A stretch of DNA of 14,244 bases from CAUZIZ01 sp963579905 (GTDB taxonomy: Bacteria; Acidobacteriota; UBA6911; RPQK01; JAJDTT01): contig CAUZIZ010000140.1 in assembly GCA_963579905.1 (NCBI GenBank), positions 1-14,244 of the forward strand. Reading direction: 5' to 3'. The notes below the pieces were generated by a model. The model was not told where the DNA came from, searched no databases, and saw nothing but the letters and a program-made list of their open reading frames with translations. Shown here in pieces: positions 6,980 to 14,057 of the stretch (positions within the stretch are counted from its first letter, which is position 1; each line of letters starts with the position of its first letter). A program made the translations under genes and the position numbers.

Positions 6980-8626
6980 CTACTCTTCTGTGATCGTCAG
7001 AATACGGTTCGCCCGCAGACCACGAAGTTTCTGGCGGGTACCGCTGGGCCAGTCGATTTCGAGCTCGCTAACTTCTTCGGCGTCGCCTAGCCCCAGGTGA
7101 ATCCGTGGATCCTGGCTGGACAGATAGCTGGCCGCAGTTTCTACTCGCCGATGAAGAACAGATTTTCCGACTCGCGCTCGGACCTGTGCGCCAATACCTT
7201 CGCGATTGCTCTTGACTCCGACCAGCTTCAGAATGAGCCAGTTCTTCCGATTTCCACCTTCATTTCGCAGCAGGTTTACCCTGCCGCCGTTGTTGGTCAC
7301 GACGATGTCCACATCACCGTCGTTGTCTACGTCACCGAAAGCTGCGCCTCGGCTCAAGTCCCTGACGGTAGACCAGCTCCCGGACTGGGACGAGACCTCC
7401 CGAAAGCGCCCACCCACATTCTCGTAGAGCAGATTCTCCTGCCTGAAGGAGACATAGTCCCGGAGCTGCTTGATCGAGGGGTCGATGTGCCCGTTGGCCA
7501 TGAAGGCATCGAGATCTCCATCGTTATCGTAGTCGAAAAACCGGGTCCCAAATCCTACCTTCAAGTAGCTCTTCTCGTGGATCCCGGAGCGAAAGGTTAC
7601 TTCAGTAAAGATAGCTCCTTCGTTTCGGAACAGAGCGTTGCCCTCATCGGCGAAGTTCGTAACCACCAGATCCAACTTGCCGTCTCCGTCATAGTCTCCG
7701 AAGTCGGTGCCCATGCCGGCTCTGGGTTCCCCGTTCTCGTCCAGAGCCACTCCGCTGGCGAAACCCACTTCCTCGAAGGTGCCGTCCTGAGTGTTCTTGA
7801 AGAGAAAGTCAGCCAGGGTATCGTTGGCTACGAAGATATCGGGATAGTGGTCGCCATTGAAATCGGAGAATGCCACACCGAGCGCCTTGCCTTCGGTCGC
7901 CGCAATTCCGCTCGACACACTGACGTCGGCGAAGGTCCCATCTCCGCGATTGTGATAGAGGACGCTCAAGTCGCCTTCGAAGGTCGTCGGGTGGCAGTAA
8001 TTTCGGTGATTTCCGTTGCCGCAGAAGGACTCGTCCTGGGGTCGATAGGAGACGTAGTTGCAGACAAACAGGTCGAGGAAGCCATCCCGATCGAAGTCCA
8101 CGAAGCCGGCGCTCGAACCCCAGTGTCCCTGATTCTCTATGCCCGCCACCTTGGAAATATCGCTAAAGGTTCCGTCACCATTGTTTTGAAAGAGGTAGCT
8201 CCTTGGATAGCCGGTCACACAAAGATCGGGGTCCCCGTCATTGTCGAAATCTCCCACTGCAGCGCCCATTCCATAGGTCTTGAGGAGCAGGCCTGAGCCC
8301 TCGGTGGCGTCGCCGAAAGTACCGTCGCCTCGGTTATGAAAGAGCTTGCTGGTAGGATCGGTCTTCTTCCAGTCGGGGATACTCGACCCGTTGACGAGGA
8401 ACAGATCCAGGTATCCGTCCAGATCGTAGTCCAGCAGAGCTGCTCCGGATCCCATGATTTCGAGTAACCGGAAATCGCCGAAGCCGCCGTTGGAGTGCTG
8501 GAAGTCAAGACCGGCCGAGGCGGTTACATCGGTGAACTGGACCCGACCTGAGAGTCCCTCGGCGTTCAACGCCTGGATGCACAGGGTGAACAATACAAGG
8601 CCGGGAGCAAGACGCTTCCTGAACAT
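6980..8626 (-). CDS. CRTAC1-family secreted protein B (FG-GAP/VCBS repeats, ASPIC/UnbV domain)
   Basis: A 548-residue paralogue of the protein at 3267-4937. Residues 1-23 are a signal peptide (MFRKRLAPGLVLFTLCIQALNA). Seven Asp-rich loops start near residues 66, 126, 177, 255, 311, 365 and 432 (DYDLDGYLD, DFDRDGFLD, DYDGDGKLD, DVDNDGDVD); the fourth (DFNGDHYPD) is degenerate, at a different blade from the weak ones in protein A. A Cys-bearing insert (residues 189-211, Cys202 and Cys211) matches a Cys-bearing insert at the same place in protein A. ASPIC/UnbV spans about 473-542 (SNREGIGAQV, HLGLGDA, IDWPSG). Start is ATG with no strong ribosome site. It is first in the minus-strand run, 106 bp ahead of the acetyltransferase, so it is likely the operon's lead gene. 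Role: secreted, probably surface-associated, substrate unknown. Confidence 0.93.
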   Translation of the reverse strand: MFRKRLAPGLVLFTLCIQALNAEGLSGRVQFTDVTASAGLDFQHSNGGFGDFRLLEIMGSGAALLDYDLDGYLDLFLVNGSSIPDWKKTDPTSKLFHNRGDGTFGDATEGSGLLLKTYGMGAAVGDFDNDGDPDLCVTGYPRSYLFQNNGDGTFSDISKVAGIENQGHWGSSAGFVDFDRDGFLDLFVCNYVSYRPQDESFCGNGNHRNYCHPTTFEGDLSVLYHNRGDGTFADVSVSSGIAATEGKALGVAFSDFNGDHYPDIFVANDTLADFLFKNTQDGTFEEVGFASGVALDENGEPRAGMGTDFGDYDGDGKLDLVVTNFADEGNALFRNEGAIFTEVTFRSGIHEKSYLKVGFGTRFFDYDNDGDLDAFMANGHIDPSIKQLRDYVSFRQENLLYENVGGRFREVSSQSGSWSTVRDLSRGAAFGDVDNDGDVDIVVTNNGGRVNLLRNEGGNRKNWLILKLVGVKSNREGIGAQVRARVGKSVLHRRVETAASYLSSQDPRIHLGLGDAEEVSELEIDWPSGTRQKLRGLRANRILTITEE

Positions 8627-8680
8627 AGGGGCTTGGGAAAGGGTATTGCAGCTAACCAGTGTGCGTCAAACCGCTTGAAA

Positions 8681-8712
8681 GATACAAGATACAAACAAGC
8701 TCCAAGCACCAA
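8681..8712 (-). repeat. Heptamer array B (TTGTATC units, inverted relative to A)
   Basis: On the minus strand the order from the right is TTGGTGC, then TTGGAGC, then a 4-base joint TTGT, then two perfect TTGTATC units. This is the same order and the same joint as in array A. Bases 8700-8714 are an exact inverted copy of 3188-3202 (15 bp), and 8679-8697 an exact inverted copy of 3212-3230 (19 bp). Array A differs by one extra heptamer-sized insertion. It lies 54 bp upstream of the CRTAC1-B start. Confidence 0.8.
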
Positions 8713-8830
8713 ATCAAAAACGAGTTCCGAGCCGCCACGCACTAACAGGTCAGTCCCGCCCCCAGGAAGCGCTGGCCCCATCCGGGAAAGAAACTTGGAT
8801 TGCCTCTGCCATGATCATCGCTAGCAGCGC

Positions 8831-8936
8831 TGACAGAGCCATGACCGCGTGAGGGAGTGGGATCCTGTGCTTCAAGGAAGCGCCTGGGGGCATGGTCCCT
8901 GTCGGGCCCCGATCCTTGACAGTCACGGCTCTGTCA
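8831..8936. repeat. 106-bp imperfect palindrome, REP/MITE-like
   Basis: TGACAGAGCCATGAC at 8831-8845 pairs with GTCACGGCTCTGTCA at 8922-8936 with one mismatch in 15 bases. The 76-bp interior holds GGATC/GATCC arms and GC-rich blocks that could extend the fold. A long terminal inverted repeat around a non-coding core fits a REP-associated or miniature mobile element; no target-site duplication is obvious. Confidence 0.6.
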
Positions 8937-8966
8937 ACTGGCGAAGGTTGCTCCGCTTCCTCGTGG

Positions 8967-9378
8967 TTGAAGTTTCAGGTTAGTGCGGACTCCGGCTGCG
9001 CTGGATCATTCAGGAAGAAACGTCAACATCCCGTAGTGGCACGGGCATCCCTGCCCGTGATGGCCGTGCCACGGTTTTCACAGACAAGGGACGTGCGACG
9101 TTCAGACGTTCAGAGGATTCTTTGAAGTTTCAGGTCAGTGGCCCCTCAGCGGTGCCGTCCCATTCGAGAGCGAAACTTCCGGCTACTGGAGATTTGTGCG
9201 TCACTGCGTGGGGAAGAGTTGTCCGGCTCTCTCCTTGGAACCTGGGCTCATTTTTCTAACGGCTCAAGTCGTTCGCGGCTCTGACGGACTTGGCTTCATA
9301 ACGCTGGTAGTTCACCCGTTGGCGGCACCTTCGGAGGACAGGAGACGTGCGACGTATTCTTGAAGTTTCAGCTTAGAC
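8967..9378 (+). repeat. Three diverged copies of a GAAGTTTCAG-containing repeat
   Basis: TTGAAGTTTCAG occurs at 8967, 9122 and 9360, followed each time by similar bases (GTTAG, GTCAG, CTTAG). The second and third copies also share an upstream GACGTGCGACGT block (9090-9101 and 9344-9355) before the motif, so a unit of roughly 40-50 bp seems to have been duplicated and then diverged by indels. The embedded TTGAAGTTTCA is close to an inverted repeat (GAAGTTTC is itself symmetrical: GAA and TTC). Confidence 0.5.
9036..9072. repeat. Nested perfect hairpin
   Basis: CACGGGCA (9040-9047) and TGCCCGTG (9052-9059) form a perfect 8-bp stem with a TCCC loop. GTGGCACGG (9036-9044) also pairs perfectly with CCGTGCCAC (9064-9072). 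The two stems share bases, so the element has two mutually exclusive folds. No T-tract follows on either strand, which argues against a simple rho-independent terminator for the symporter transcript. Confidence 0.6.
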
Positions 9379-9418
9379 CATCCAGAGAGAGGCGCAAGTT
9401 TAGACCTTGCCCACGATC

Positions 9419-9457
9419 TTGTAACTTGAGATTTGTTTGTATCTTGTACCTTGAGAT
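9419..9457 (+). repeat. Heptamer array C
   Basis: Units in order are TTGTAAC (9419), TTGAGAT (9426), a 4-base joint TTGT (9433), TTGTATC (9437), TTGTACC (9444) and TTGAGAT (9451). The last unit ends exactly against the symporter's TGA stop (9458-9460). The 4-base joint directly before the TTGTATC unit repeats the design of arrays A and B. Confidence 0.75.
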
Positions 9458-10984
9458 TCAGCTCCGAGCCCGGTCTTTAAAGGTGAGACCGTCCACCCGA
9501 TTCTGGGGGGGAGGGGCGAAGAAGGAGCCCAGCAATCTGGCAAAGAGCAGGCCCACGAGGAATGAAAAGGGGATCCCCCACATCCAGGAAATGGCCTTTT
9601 CCAGGCCAAACCATTCCTTGCCGAAGCTGATGAAGAGACTCGACCCAACGGCGATCAAGAAGCCCAACATCACCGCCTGCTTTCCCACCCTGGGAAACAG
9701 GATCCCCGCGAAGAAGAGGACGGCGACCGGACCCACAAAGACATCGTTTACTCGCCCGCTCAGGTCCAGGATGTTCCAGTCCGACGTCTGCATCACGATA
9801 GCGATCACCGACGCGATTCCGATTCCGACGGCGCCCGCCAGAACGGCCACTTTCTTGTCGATAGAAAGCCCCTGTCGTTCGTCGCCCCGACGAATGAAGA
9901 AGTGCTTCATCAAGACGCCAGAAACCGAGTTGATAGCCGAACTCAAACTGGACATGGCAGCTGCCAGCAATGCAGCTATCAGCAAACCGGAAACGCCAGA
10001 GGGAAGCTGCTGAGCGATGAAGCGCGGCATCAGACGATCCCCTTCGGGAGCGATCTGCTCCTGGAACTCCTCGACCGGGAGCCCTGAAACGTGTGCATAG
10101 TAGGCAAACAGGGAGAGTCCACAAACCGCAAGCGTCGAGTACAGAATGAAATTGGACCAGGCATAGACCCACACCGATCGCTTCGCCGCCTTGAGGTTGG
10201 GTGTACTCAGATAGCGCTGAATCGCGACCTGATCGCCGCCGTTGGCACAGATATTCCAGAAGAAGATATTGAGCATGATTCCGACGATGGTGATACGGAC
10301 CGTCGGATCGAAGCTGAACACCTGCATGTCGGCTCTTCCCGCCTGGGAAAATGTATCCCACCATTGCGCCGGGCCGGAGCCGATCAAGGAGGCGACGTAA
10401 ACGGGAATGCAGATCGCACCCATCAGTAGGATCCAGAGTTGGATGTTGTCCGTCCAGATCACAGCTCGGAATCCGCCCACGCTGGTATAGAAGGTAGTGG
10501 TGATGCCCAGGAAGACGATCACCCAGAAGATGTTGAATCCCGTGATCTCGGCAAATGCAAAGCTGGCCGTATAGATGATGATCCCCGACCAGACTAGGGC
10601 CTTTACGACAAATAGGACAGAGGCCATGCTCCCGATCCCGGTGTTGAAACGCCTTTCCAGATACTCGTAGGCACTGGTGATCGGGAGACGGGTTATGGTC
10701 GGTATCAATATACGATTCACGATCGGAATGACCAGTGGGGCCACGATAAGCCCAAAGCAGTAGGCAAAGCCATATCGGATGATTTCGCCGGGAACAGAGA
10801 GATAGCTGATAGTCGACAGGATGGTGGCCAGGACGCTGCCACCCGCCAGGAACCAGGAGACCTTACGGTCCCCGAGGAAGTATTCGTCCCGCGAAGTTTG
10901 CTTCCGGGAAAAGTGGATCCCGATCAGGGAGAGGCCCAGCATGTAGGCCACGATCACGCCAATGTCGAGAGCGGTTAGGTGCAT
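9458..10984 (-). CDS. Sodium:solute symporter (SSS/SLC5 family)
   Basis: A 508-residue polytopic membrane protein, the usual length for the family, with about 13 hydrophobic segments starting at residues 5-25. Family signatures seen: SRDEYFLGDRKVSW (31-44), GGFRAVIWTDNIQ (170-182), GGDQVAIQRYLS (249-260), and the Ser-rich helix AAMSSLSSAINSVSGVL (342-358) whose serines correspond to the Na2 sodium site. It imports an unidentified organic solute (sugar, carboxylate or vitamin type) driven by Na+. Start is the ATG at 10984; no strong Shine-Dalgarno precedes it. It lies 95 bp after the cytochrome-TPR gene on the same strand, so co-transcription is likely. Heptamer arrays C and D flank it on both sides in inverted orientation. 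Substrate cannot be assigned from sequence alone. Confidence 0.92.
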   Translation of the reverse strand: MHLTALDIGVIVAYMLGLSLIGIHFSRKQTSRDEYFLGDRKVSWFLAGGSVLATILSTISYLSVPGEIIRYGFAYCFGLIVAPLVIPIVNRILIPTITRLPITSAYEYLERRFNTGIGSMASVLFVVKALVWSGIIIYTASFAFAEITGFNIFWVIVFLGITTTFYTSVGGFRAVIWTDNIQLWILLMGAICIPVYVASLIGSGPAQWWDTFSQAGRADMQVFSFDPTVRITIVGIMLNIFFWNICANGGDQVAIQRYLSTPNLKAAKRSVWVYAWSNFILYSTLAVCGLSLFAYYAHVSGLPVEEFQEQIAPEGDRLMPRFIAQQLPSGVSGLLIAALLAAAMSSLSSAINSVSGVLMKHFFIRRGDERQGLSIDKKVAVLAGAVGIGIASVIAIVMQTSDWNILDLSGRVNDVFVGPVAVLFFAGILFPRVGKQAVMLGFLIAVGSSLFISFGKEWFGLEKAISWMWGIPFSFLVGLLFARLLGSFFAPPPQNRVDGLTFKDRARS

Positions 10985-11026
10985 GTTGCTTTAAAGGAGA
11001 GGCCCTATCGAGATATGAGGGGAAAA

Positions 11027-11059
11027 GATACAAGAGGAAGGGTACAAAGTACAAGCTTG
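11027..11059 (-). repeat. Heptamer array D (inverted relative to C)
   Basis: On the + strand: GATACAA (11027), GAGGAAG (11034), GGTACAA (11041), AGTACAA (11048) and a partial unit GCTTG (11055). Read on the minus strand this gives TTGTACT, TTGTACC and TTGTATC units, the set also present in array C. It fills most of the 95-bp gap between the cytochrome-TPR stop and the symporter start. It is the most degenerate of the four arrays. Confidence 0.65.
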
Positions 11060-11079
11060 TCCTGTTCTTCTTCTTCGTG

Positions 11080-13254
11080 CTATTTCTGGAGTTCCTTGAG
11101 CAGTTTTCGCAGCAGCGGATCGGTCGGTCTCAACCGCAGGGCCTCCCTTAGCGTCCGGATCGCTCCTTCTCTTTTCCCCTGACTGACGAGCAGCCGAGCG
11201 AGATTGAGATGGGCGATTGACAGGTTGGGATCGACCTGAGTGGCTCTTCTGAAGGAGGAGATGGCCTCTTCGATTCTAGACTGGCGTGCCAGAGCAACTC
11301 CCAGGTTGATATGGGCAGATGTCAGGCTTGGGTCTAGCCGCACCGCTTCCTCGAAAGAGCGAATGGCCGAGCCAACCTTGCCTTGCTGGTAGCGGTAGAG
11401 ACCCAGGTTGTGATGAGCCTGGGCGAAGTTGGGCTCGTGTCTGATCGCCTCCCGAAAGGCTTCGATTGCATCGGGCAGTCGTTGTTTTCGAGCCAGAGCT
11501 AGTCCCAGGTTGTTGTGGGCTTCGGCCTGATTCGGATCCAGACCAACGGCGGTCTCAAGCGTTTGGATTGCGTTGTCCAAGAGCCCCTGTTCCAGGTAAC
11601 CCGAACCCAGGTGGTTTAGCGTCACGGGGTCATAGGGGGCGATTTGAAGCGTCTTGTCGATCAGCTTCATACCCCGGGTGAACTGTCCCTGTGCTGACAG
11701 GGCCACCCACAGACTGCGCAGGCCGGGCAAGTAGTCTGGCTGCCGGCTGAGAGCCTCCTCATACATCGGAATTGCCTTGTGGACCTGACCTAGTTTTGAG
11801 TATGCCTCGGCCAGCTCAAAATAGTACTCCGCTCGTTTGGGTTTCTGTTGCTTCAAGGCCTGTTCTAATCGCGGAATACCTGTGATCAGATTGCTGCTTT
11901 GTTTGACCTGTGCGACCGCCAGGTAGAGCTCGATTTCCCCCGTTAACGGAGAATCAGGAGGATAGTAGAGGACAACCTCATCTCGATGGGCCTGACCGCT
12001 CTGGTGATGTTCGCCAAGCGGCGTCAGCAGATCTCGCGACGGTCTTCGCCGCTGGATGTAGTGGTCGGTCATCACCGCGTGAACCACATCTTCGGTGCGC
12101 CGACTGGGCATGTGGCATTCGATGCAGGCTTCCGAGTCGGTGTGGCGGTTGGACTCGATCAGTTTCTGCAGGGCCGTGGAGTGGCAGTCATTACAGGCTT
12201 TGAGGTATCGCCGGCGGCTGCTCTCACTGCCGGCCGGATGATGCGGATTATGGCAGGTGGTGCAGGTCAACCGACCGCTGCTTTTCTTGAAACAGGCAGA
12301 CTGGAGGAGGCGGTAACCGGCATGGTTGACGTCAATGCCGTCCCCGTTGGCCCGTTTGCGCTCGAAATGCAGCATGTACTGGCCCAGAGGCTCACCCGGC
12401 CGAAAGGAGAAGGCCGATCGATCGTAGCGGCGCAGCATGGCGGGCAGTGGCGAGGTCGTGGACTCCAGATGGCACTGCAGACACACCTCCAGCTGTCTTT
12501 CAGGACTCAGTTTTTCCGGATTCACGACTGCCAGGCGTGCCGCTTCCAACTCGCCCTGCCTCACCATCTCGATATGCCGTCGCCCCGGACCGTGGCAGCG
12601 CTGACAGTCGATTCCCTCGGCGATCTGTCCGGGGAATACCGGGTCCGCTCCACTCCTATCGGAATCTGGTTCGATCTCGGGATATCCATTGTGGCAGAAC
12701 ATGCAGGCGTGGTTGACGCGACGCCGAAAGCCCTTGTGATCGGGCCGATCATAGCCGGGGCTCATCCCCCAGTGTCCCTCCTTCCGGGCGTACCATCCCA
12801 GTGGCAGCTGCAGTAGAGCCCCTTCCGCAGTTCGGTGGAGGTAGGTCCTTCCGTGATTTCCCGATCCCAGAACGAAGTGAATCTGCTTTTCCACCACGTT
12901 GACTTCTTGGCCCTCTGGGTCTAGCTGGTGGCGCCGCTGGTAGTATTCGCCATTCCGCTGAAACATCTTGTAGTAGCGGTTGGAGGCCTGGTGGTAGAAG
13001 ACCTGGGTGCCGGAAAAATCCTCGACAGCATTCCCTGGATTGAGTCGATAGAAGGCTCTCGCCATTCCTGTGTGGCGGTAGGTCTGTTGTATCTCGGCAT
13101 GGCAACCACTACACAAGTTGGGATCGACGTAGCCCGAATCAGAGCCGGCGACTAGTAGCTTCTTGGATTGCTGTCCTTGTTCTTGAGGCGTGTTTGACGC
13201 GGAAAAGGCGAGCCAAGCAGTCAGCGGCAGCAGCACGGGGAGGGCTTTCTTCAT
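11080..13254 (-). CDS. Seven-heme cytochrome c fused to C-terminal TPR domain
   Basis: A 724-residue protein. Residues 1-20 are a signal peptide. Seven CXXCH haem-c motifs begin at Cys48, Cys184, Cys217, Cys258, Cys331, Cys354 and Cys377, an arrangement like the cytochrome c554/multihaem domains that occur ahead of TPRs. Residues about 475-715 are at least six TPR units (NNLGLALARKQRLPDAIEAF, HHNLGLYRYQQGKVGSAIRS). The haem domain must be matured by a cytochrome c system outside the cytoplasm, so it is a periplasmic or surface electron carrier, possibly docked through its TPRs. The start is ATG with CAGG eight bases upstream, and a promoter lies just ahead. It is probably co-transcribed with the symporter. 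Its redox partner is not identified; the Moco enzyme at 4934-6061 is one candidate. Confidence 0.92.
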   Translation of the reverse strand: MKKALPVLLPLTAWLAFSASNTPQEQGQQSKKLLVAGSDSGYVDPNLCSGCHAEIQQTYRHTGMARAFYRLNPGNAVEDFSGTQVFYHQASNRYYKMFQRNGEYYQRRHQLDPEGQEVNVVEKQIHFVLGSGNHGRTYLHRTAEGALLQLPLGWYARKEGHWGMSPGYDRPDHKGFRRRVNHACMFCHNGYPEIEPDSDRSGADPVFPGQIAEGIDCQRCHGPGRRHIEMVRQGELEAARLAVVNPEKLSPERQLEVCLQCHLESTTSPLPAMLRRYDRSAFSFRPGEPLGQYMLHFERKRANGDGIDVNHAGYRLLQSACFKKSSGRLTCTTCHNPHHPAGSESSRRRYLKACNDCHSTALQKLIESNRHTDSEACIECHMPSRRTEDVVHAVMTDHYIQRRRPSRDLLTPLGEHHQSGQAHRDEVVLYYPPDSPLTGEIELYLAVAQVKQSSNLITGIPRLEQALKQQKPKRAEYYFELAEAYSKLGQVHKAIPMYEEALSRQPDYLPGLRSLWVALSAQGQFTRGMKLIDKTLQIAPYDPVTLNHLGSGYLEQGLLDNAIQTLETAVGLDPNQAEAHNNLGLALARKQRLPDAIEAFREAIRHEPNFAQAHHNLGLYRYQQGKVGSAIRSFEEAVRLDPSLTSAHINLGVALARQSRIEEAISSFRRATQVDPNLSIAHLNLARLLVSQGKREGAIRTLREALRLRPTDPLLRKLLKELQK

Positions 13255-13284
13255 CGAGGGCCTGCTTTTTCGGATCAGGTGACG

Positions 13285-13314
13285 ATTGTCAGGCAGCGGC
13301 CTGGATCAAGTCAA
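13285..13314 (-). promoter_or_regulatory. Candidate sigma-70 promoter of the cytochrome-TPR gene
   Basis: On the minus strand TTGACT (13309-13314, five of six to the -35 consensus) is followed after 18 bases by GACAAT (13285-13290, four of six to the -10 consensus). Transcription would start near 13278, giving a leader of about 24 bases before the ATG at 13254. No operator-like repeat overlaps it. Confidence 0.4.
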
Positions 13315-13456
13315 ATGGCGGAACCGGAACGGCTGCACGACAGGAAAGTAATTTGGGAGCCTATCGAAAATTCCTGTCGGTTGAACAATCCTTAACTTCC
13401 TATTTGATAATAACGTGCAAGTATTGACGTAGCAGTGAATAGGCGTCAAATCTTAC

Positions 13457-13577
13457 GGCTAGAGTAGCCATGAGGTGGCCCAAGCTAGCACCACTAGGGT
13501 CCATGCTACTCCCTGCGAGCCAGGCTCGCTGCCGATAGTTCTGGAGTGGTGGCCTCTCCCGGAGGCCGCTTCAGCGG
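13457..13577. repeat. Chain of REP-like hairpins
   Basis: Perfect short inverted repeats follow each other: GGCTA-GAG-TAGCC (13457-13469), GCGAGCC-A-GGCTCGC (13515-13529), GGCCTC-TCCCG-GAGGCC (13551-13567) and CCGC-TTCA-GCGG (13566-13577, overlapping the previous arm). Tight loops and GC-rich stems match REP-type extragenic palindromes. The cytochrome gene is transcribed away from them, so they are not its terminator. Confidence 0.5.
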
Positions 13578-13748
13578 TCTGGCGCGAAGCGTAATAGACC
13601 GGTCCTTCAGAGGGTGCCGCAAAAGTCCGTTTTCGAGTCCGGACAGGGCCCTGCTGGTCAATAGAACAGCGCTGAGTCAGAAAGGCTTCACTGTAGGTTT
13701 TCCAGCGTCCTGGAGATCGAGGTCAATCCTGACGGGATTGTGTATTTT

Positions 13749-13774
13749 AGCCCAGGGTTTCCGAACCCTGGGTT
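13749..13774. repeat. Strong perfect hairpin
   Basis: CCCAGGGTT (13751-13759) pairs with AACCCTGGG (13764-13772) around a TCCG tetraloop, and the stem can extend to 13749 and 13774 with one G-T pair. A TTTT run precedes it on the + strand, so read on the minus strand the stem is followed by AAAA rather than by... the RNA base U from that run being A on the opposite strand; the minus-strand transcript would read the stem then AAAA, which is not a terminator. Confidence 0.55.
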
Positions 13775-13798
13775 GGCGGTCCTCTCTCCCACAAATCT

Positions 13799-13910
13799 AC
13801 CCTGAAAGGGTTGCGTACACTGCTTCATCTAGGCCAACTGAAAAATATTTAGAAACGATTTAACTTCTGATTAATCAACCCCAACGGGGTGCGATGAGCC
13901 GCAGTGGCTC
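13799..13910. repeat. Further REP-like hairpins
   Basis: Three short perfect stems: ACCCT-GAA-AGGGT (13799-13811), ACCCC-AAC-GGGGT (13878-13890) and GAGCC-GCAGT-GGCTC (13896-13910). The first two share their design (ACCC arm, three-base loop) with CCCC-GAA-GGGG at 247-257, so one repeat family appears at both ends of the window. The 60 bases between the first two (about 13812-13877) are distinctly AT-rich. Confidence 0.5.
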
Positions 13911-14000
13911 GAACTAAGTCAAATCATGTTAGACAAACGGTGAGGCGTTTGGAAAGGAGGGAAACAAAGCGATAAGAGAGGCAAGACGCCGAAGCCTACC

Positions 14001-14057
14001 TGTGCGAGTCCATGCTCGTACAGAACTTCCTACTCGAACTCCGCGACTAACCCGCGG
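14001..14057. other. Two stem-loops in unassigned right-edge sequence
   Basis: TGTGCGAG (14001-14008) pairs with CTCGTACA (14015-14022) with one G-T pair and a six-base loop. CCGCG (14041-14045) pairs with CGCGG (14053-14057). Compact stems in a segment without a gene could belong to a structured RNA or a repeat element that continues past the edge. I compared the segment by eye with RNase P RNA, tmRNA and group II intron domain V and saw no match. Confidence 0.3.

Larger units (their letters stand above)
8627..9457. other. 830-bp gene-less, repeat-rich gap
   Basis: No open frame here has a recognisable product; the short frames are rich in Arg, Ser and Pro and overlap palindromes. The segment holds heptamer arrays B and C at its two ends, a 106-bp imperfect palindrome (8831-8936), a nested hairpin (9036-9072) and three copies of a GAAGTTTCAG motif (8967-9378). 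It separates the symporter from CRTAC1-B and should contain the latter's promoter. A TTGACG at 8663-8668 (minus strand) could be a -35, but no acceptable -10 follows at the right spacing. Confidence 0.65.

Noticed and set aside
7097..8296. Long plus-strand open frame (399 codons) opposite CRTAC1-B
   Set aside because: Antisense shadow of a clear FG-GAP/ASPIC gene; its Val/Ile/Glu-rich translation mirrors the repeated Asp-rich motifs.
9036..9072. Rho-independent terminator for the symporter transcript
   Set aside because: The stem is strong, but no T-tract follows on the minus strand and it lies about 390 bp past the stop.
3190..11059. CRISPR array
   Set aside because: The repeats are 7-bp tandem units without spacers, and there are no cas genes.
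11986..12816. Plus-strand open frame opposite the cytochrome-TPR gene
   Set aside because: The opposite strand encodes seven CXXCH motifs and a signal peptide; this frame shows no domain.
13381..13411. Plus-strand promoter-like pair TTGAAC / GATAAT
   Set aside because: The spacer is 19 bases and there is no gene downstream; it could drive a small RNA, but nothing else supports that.
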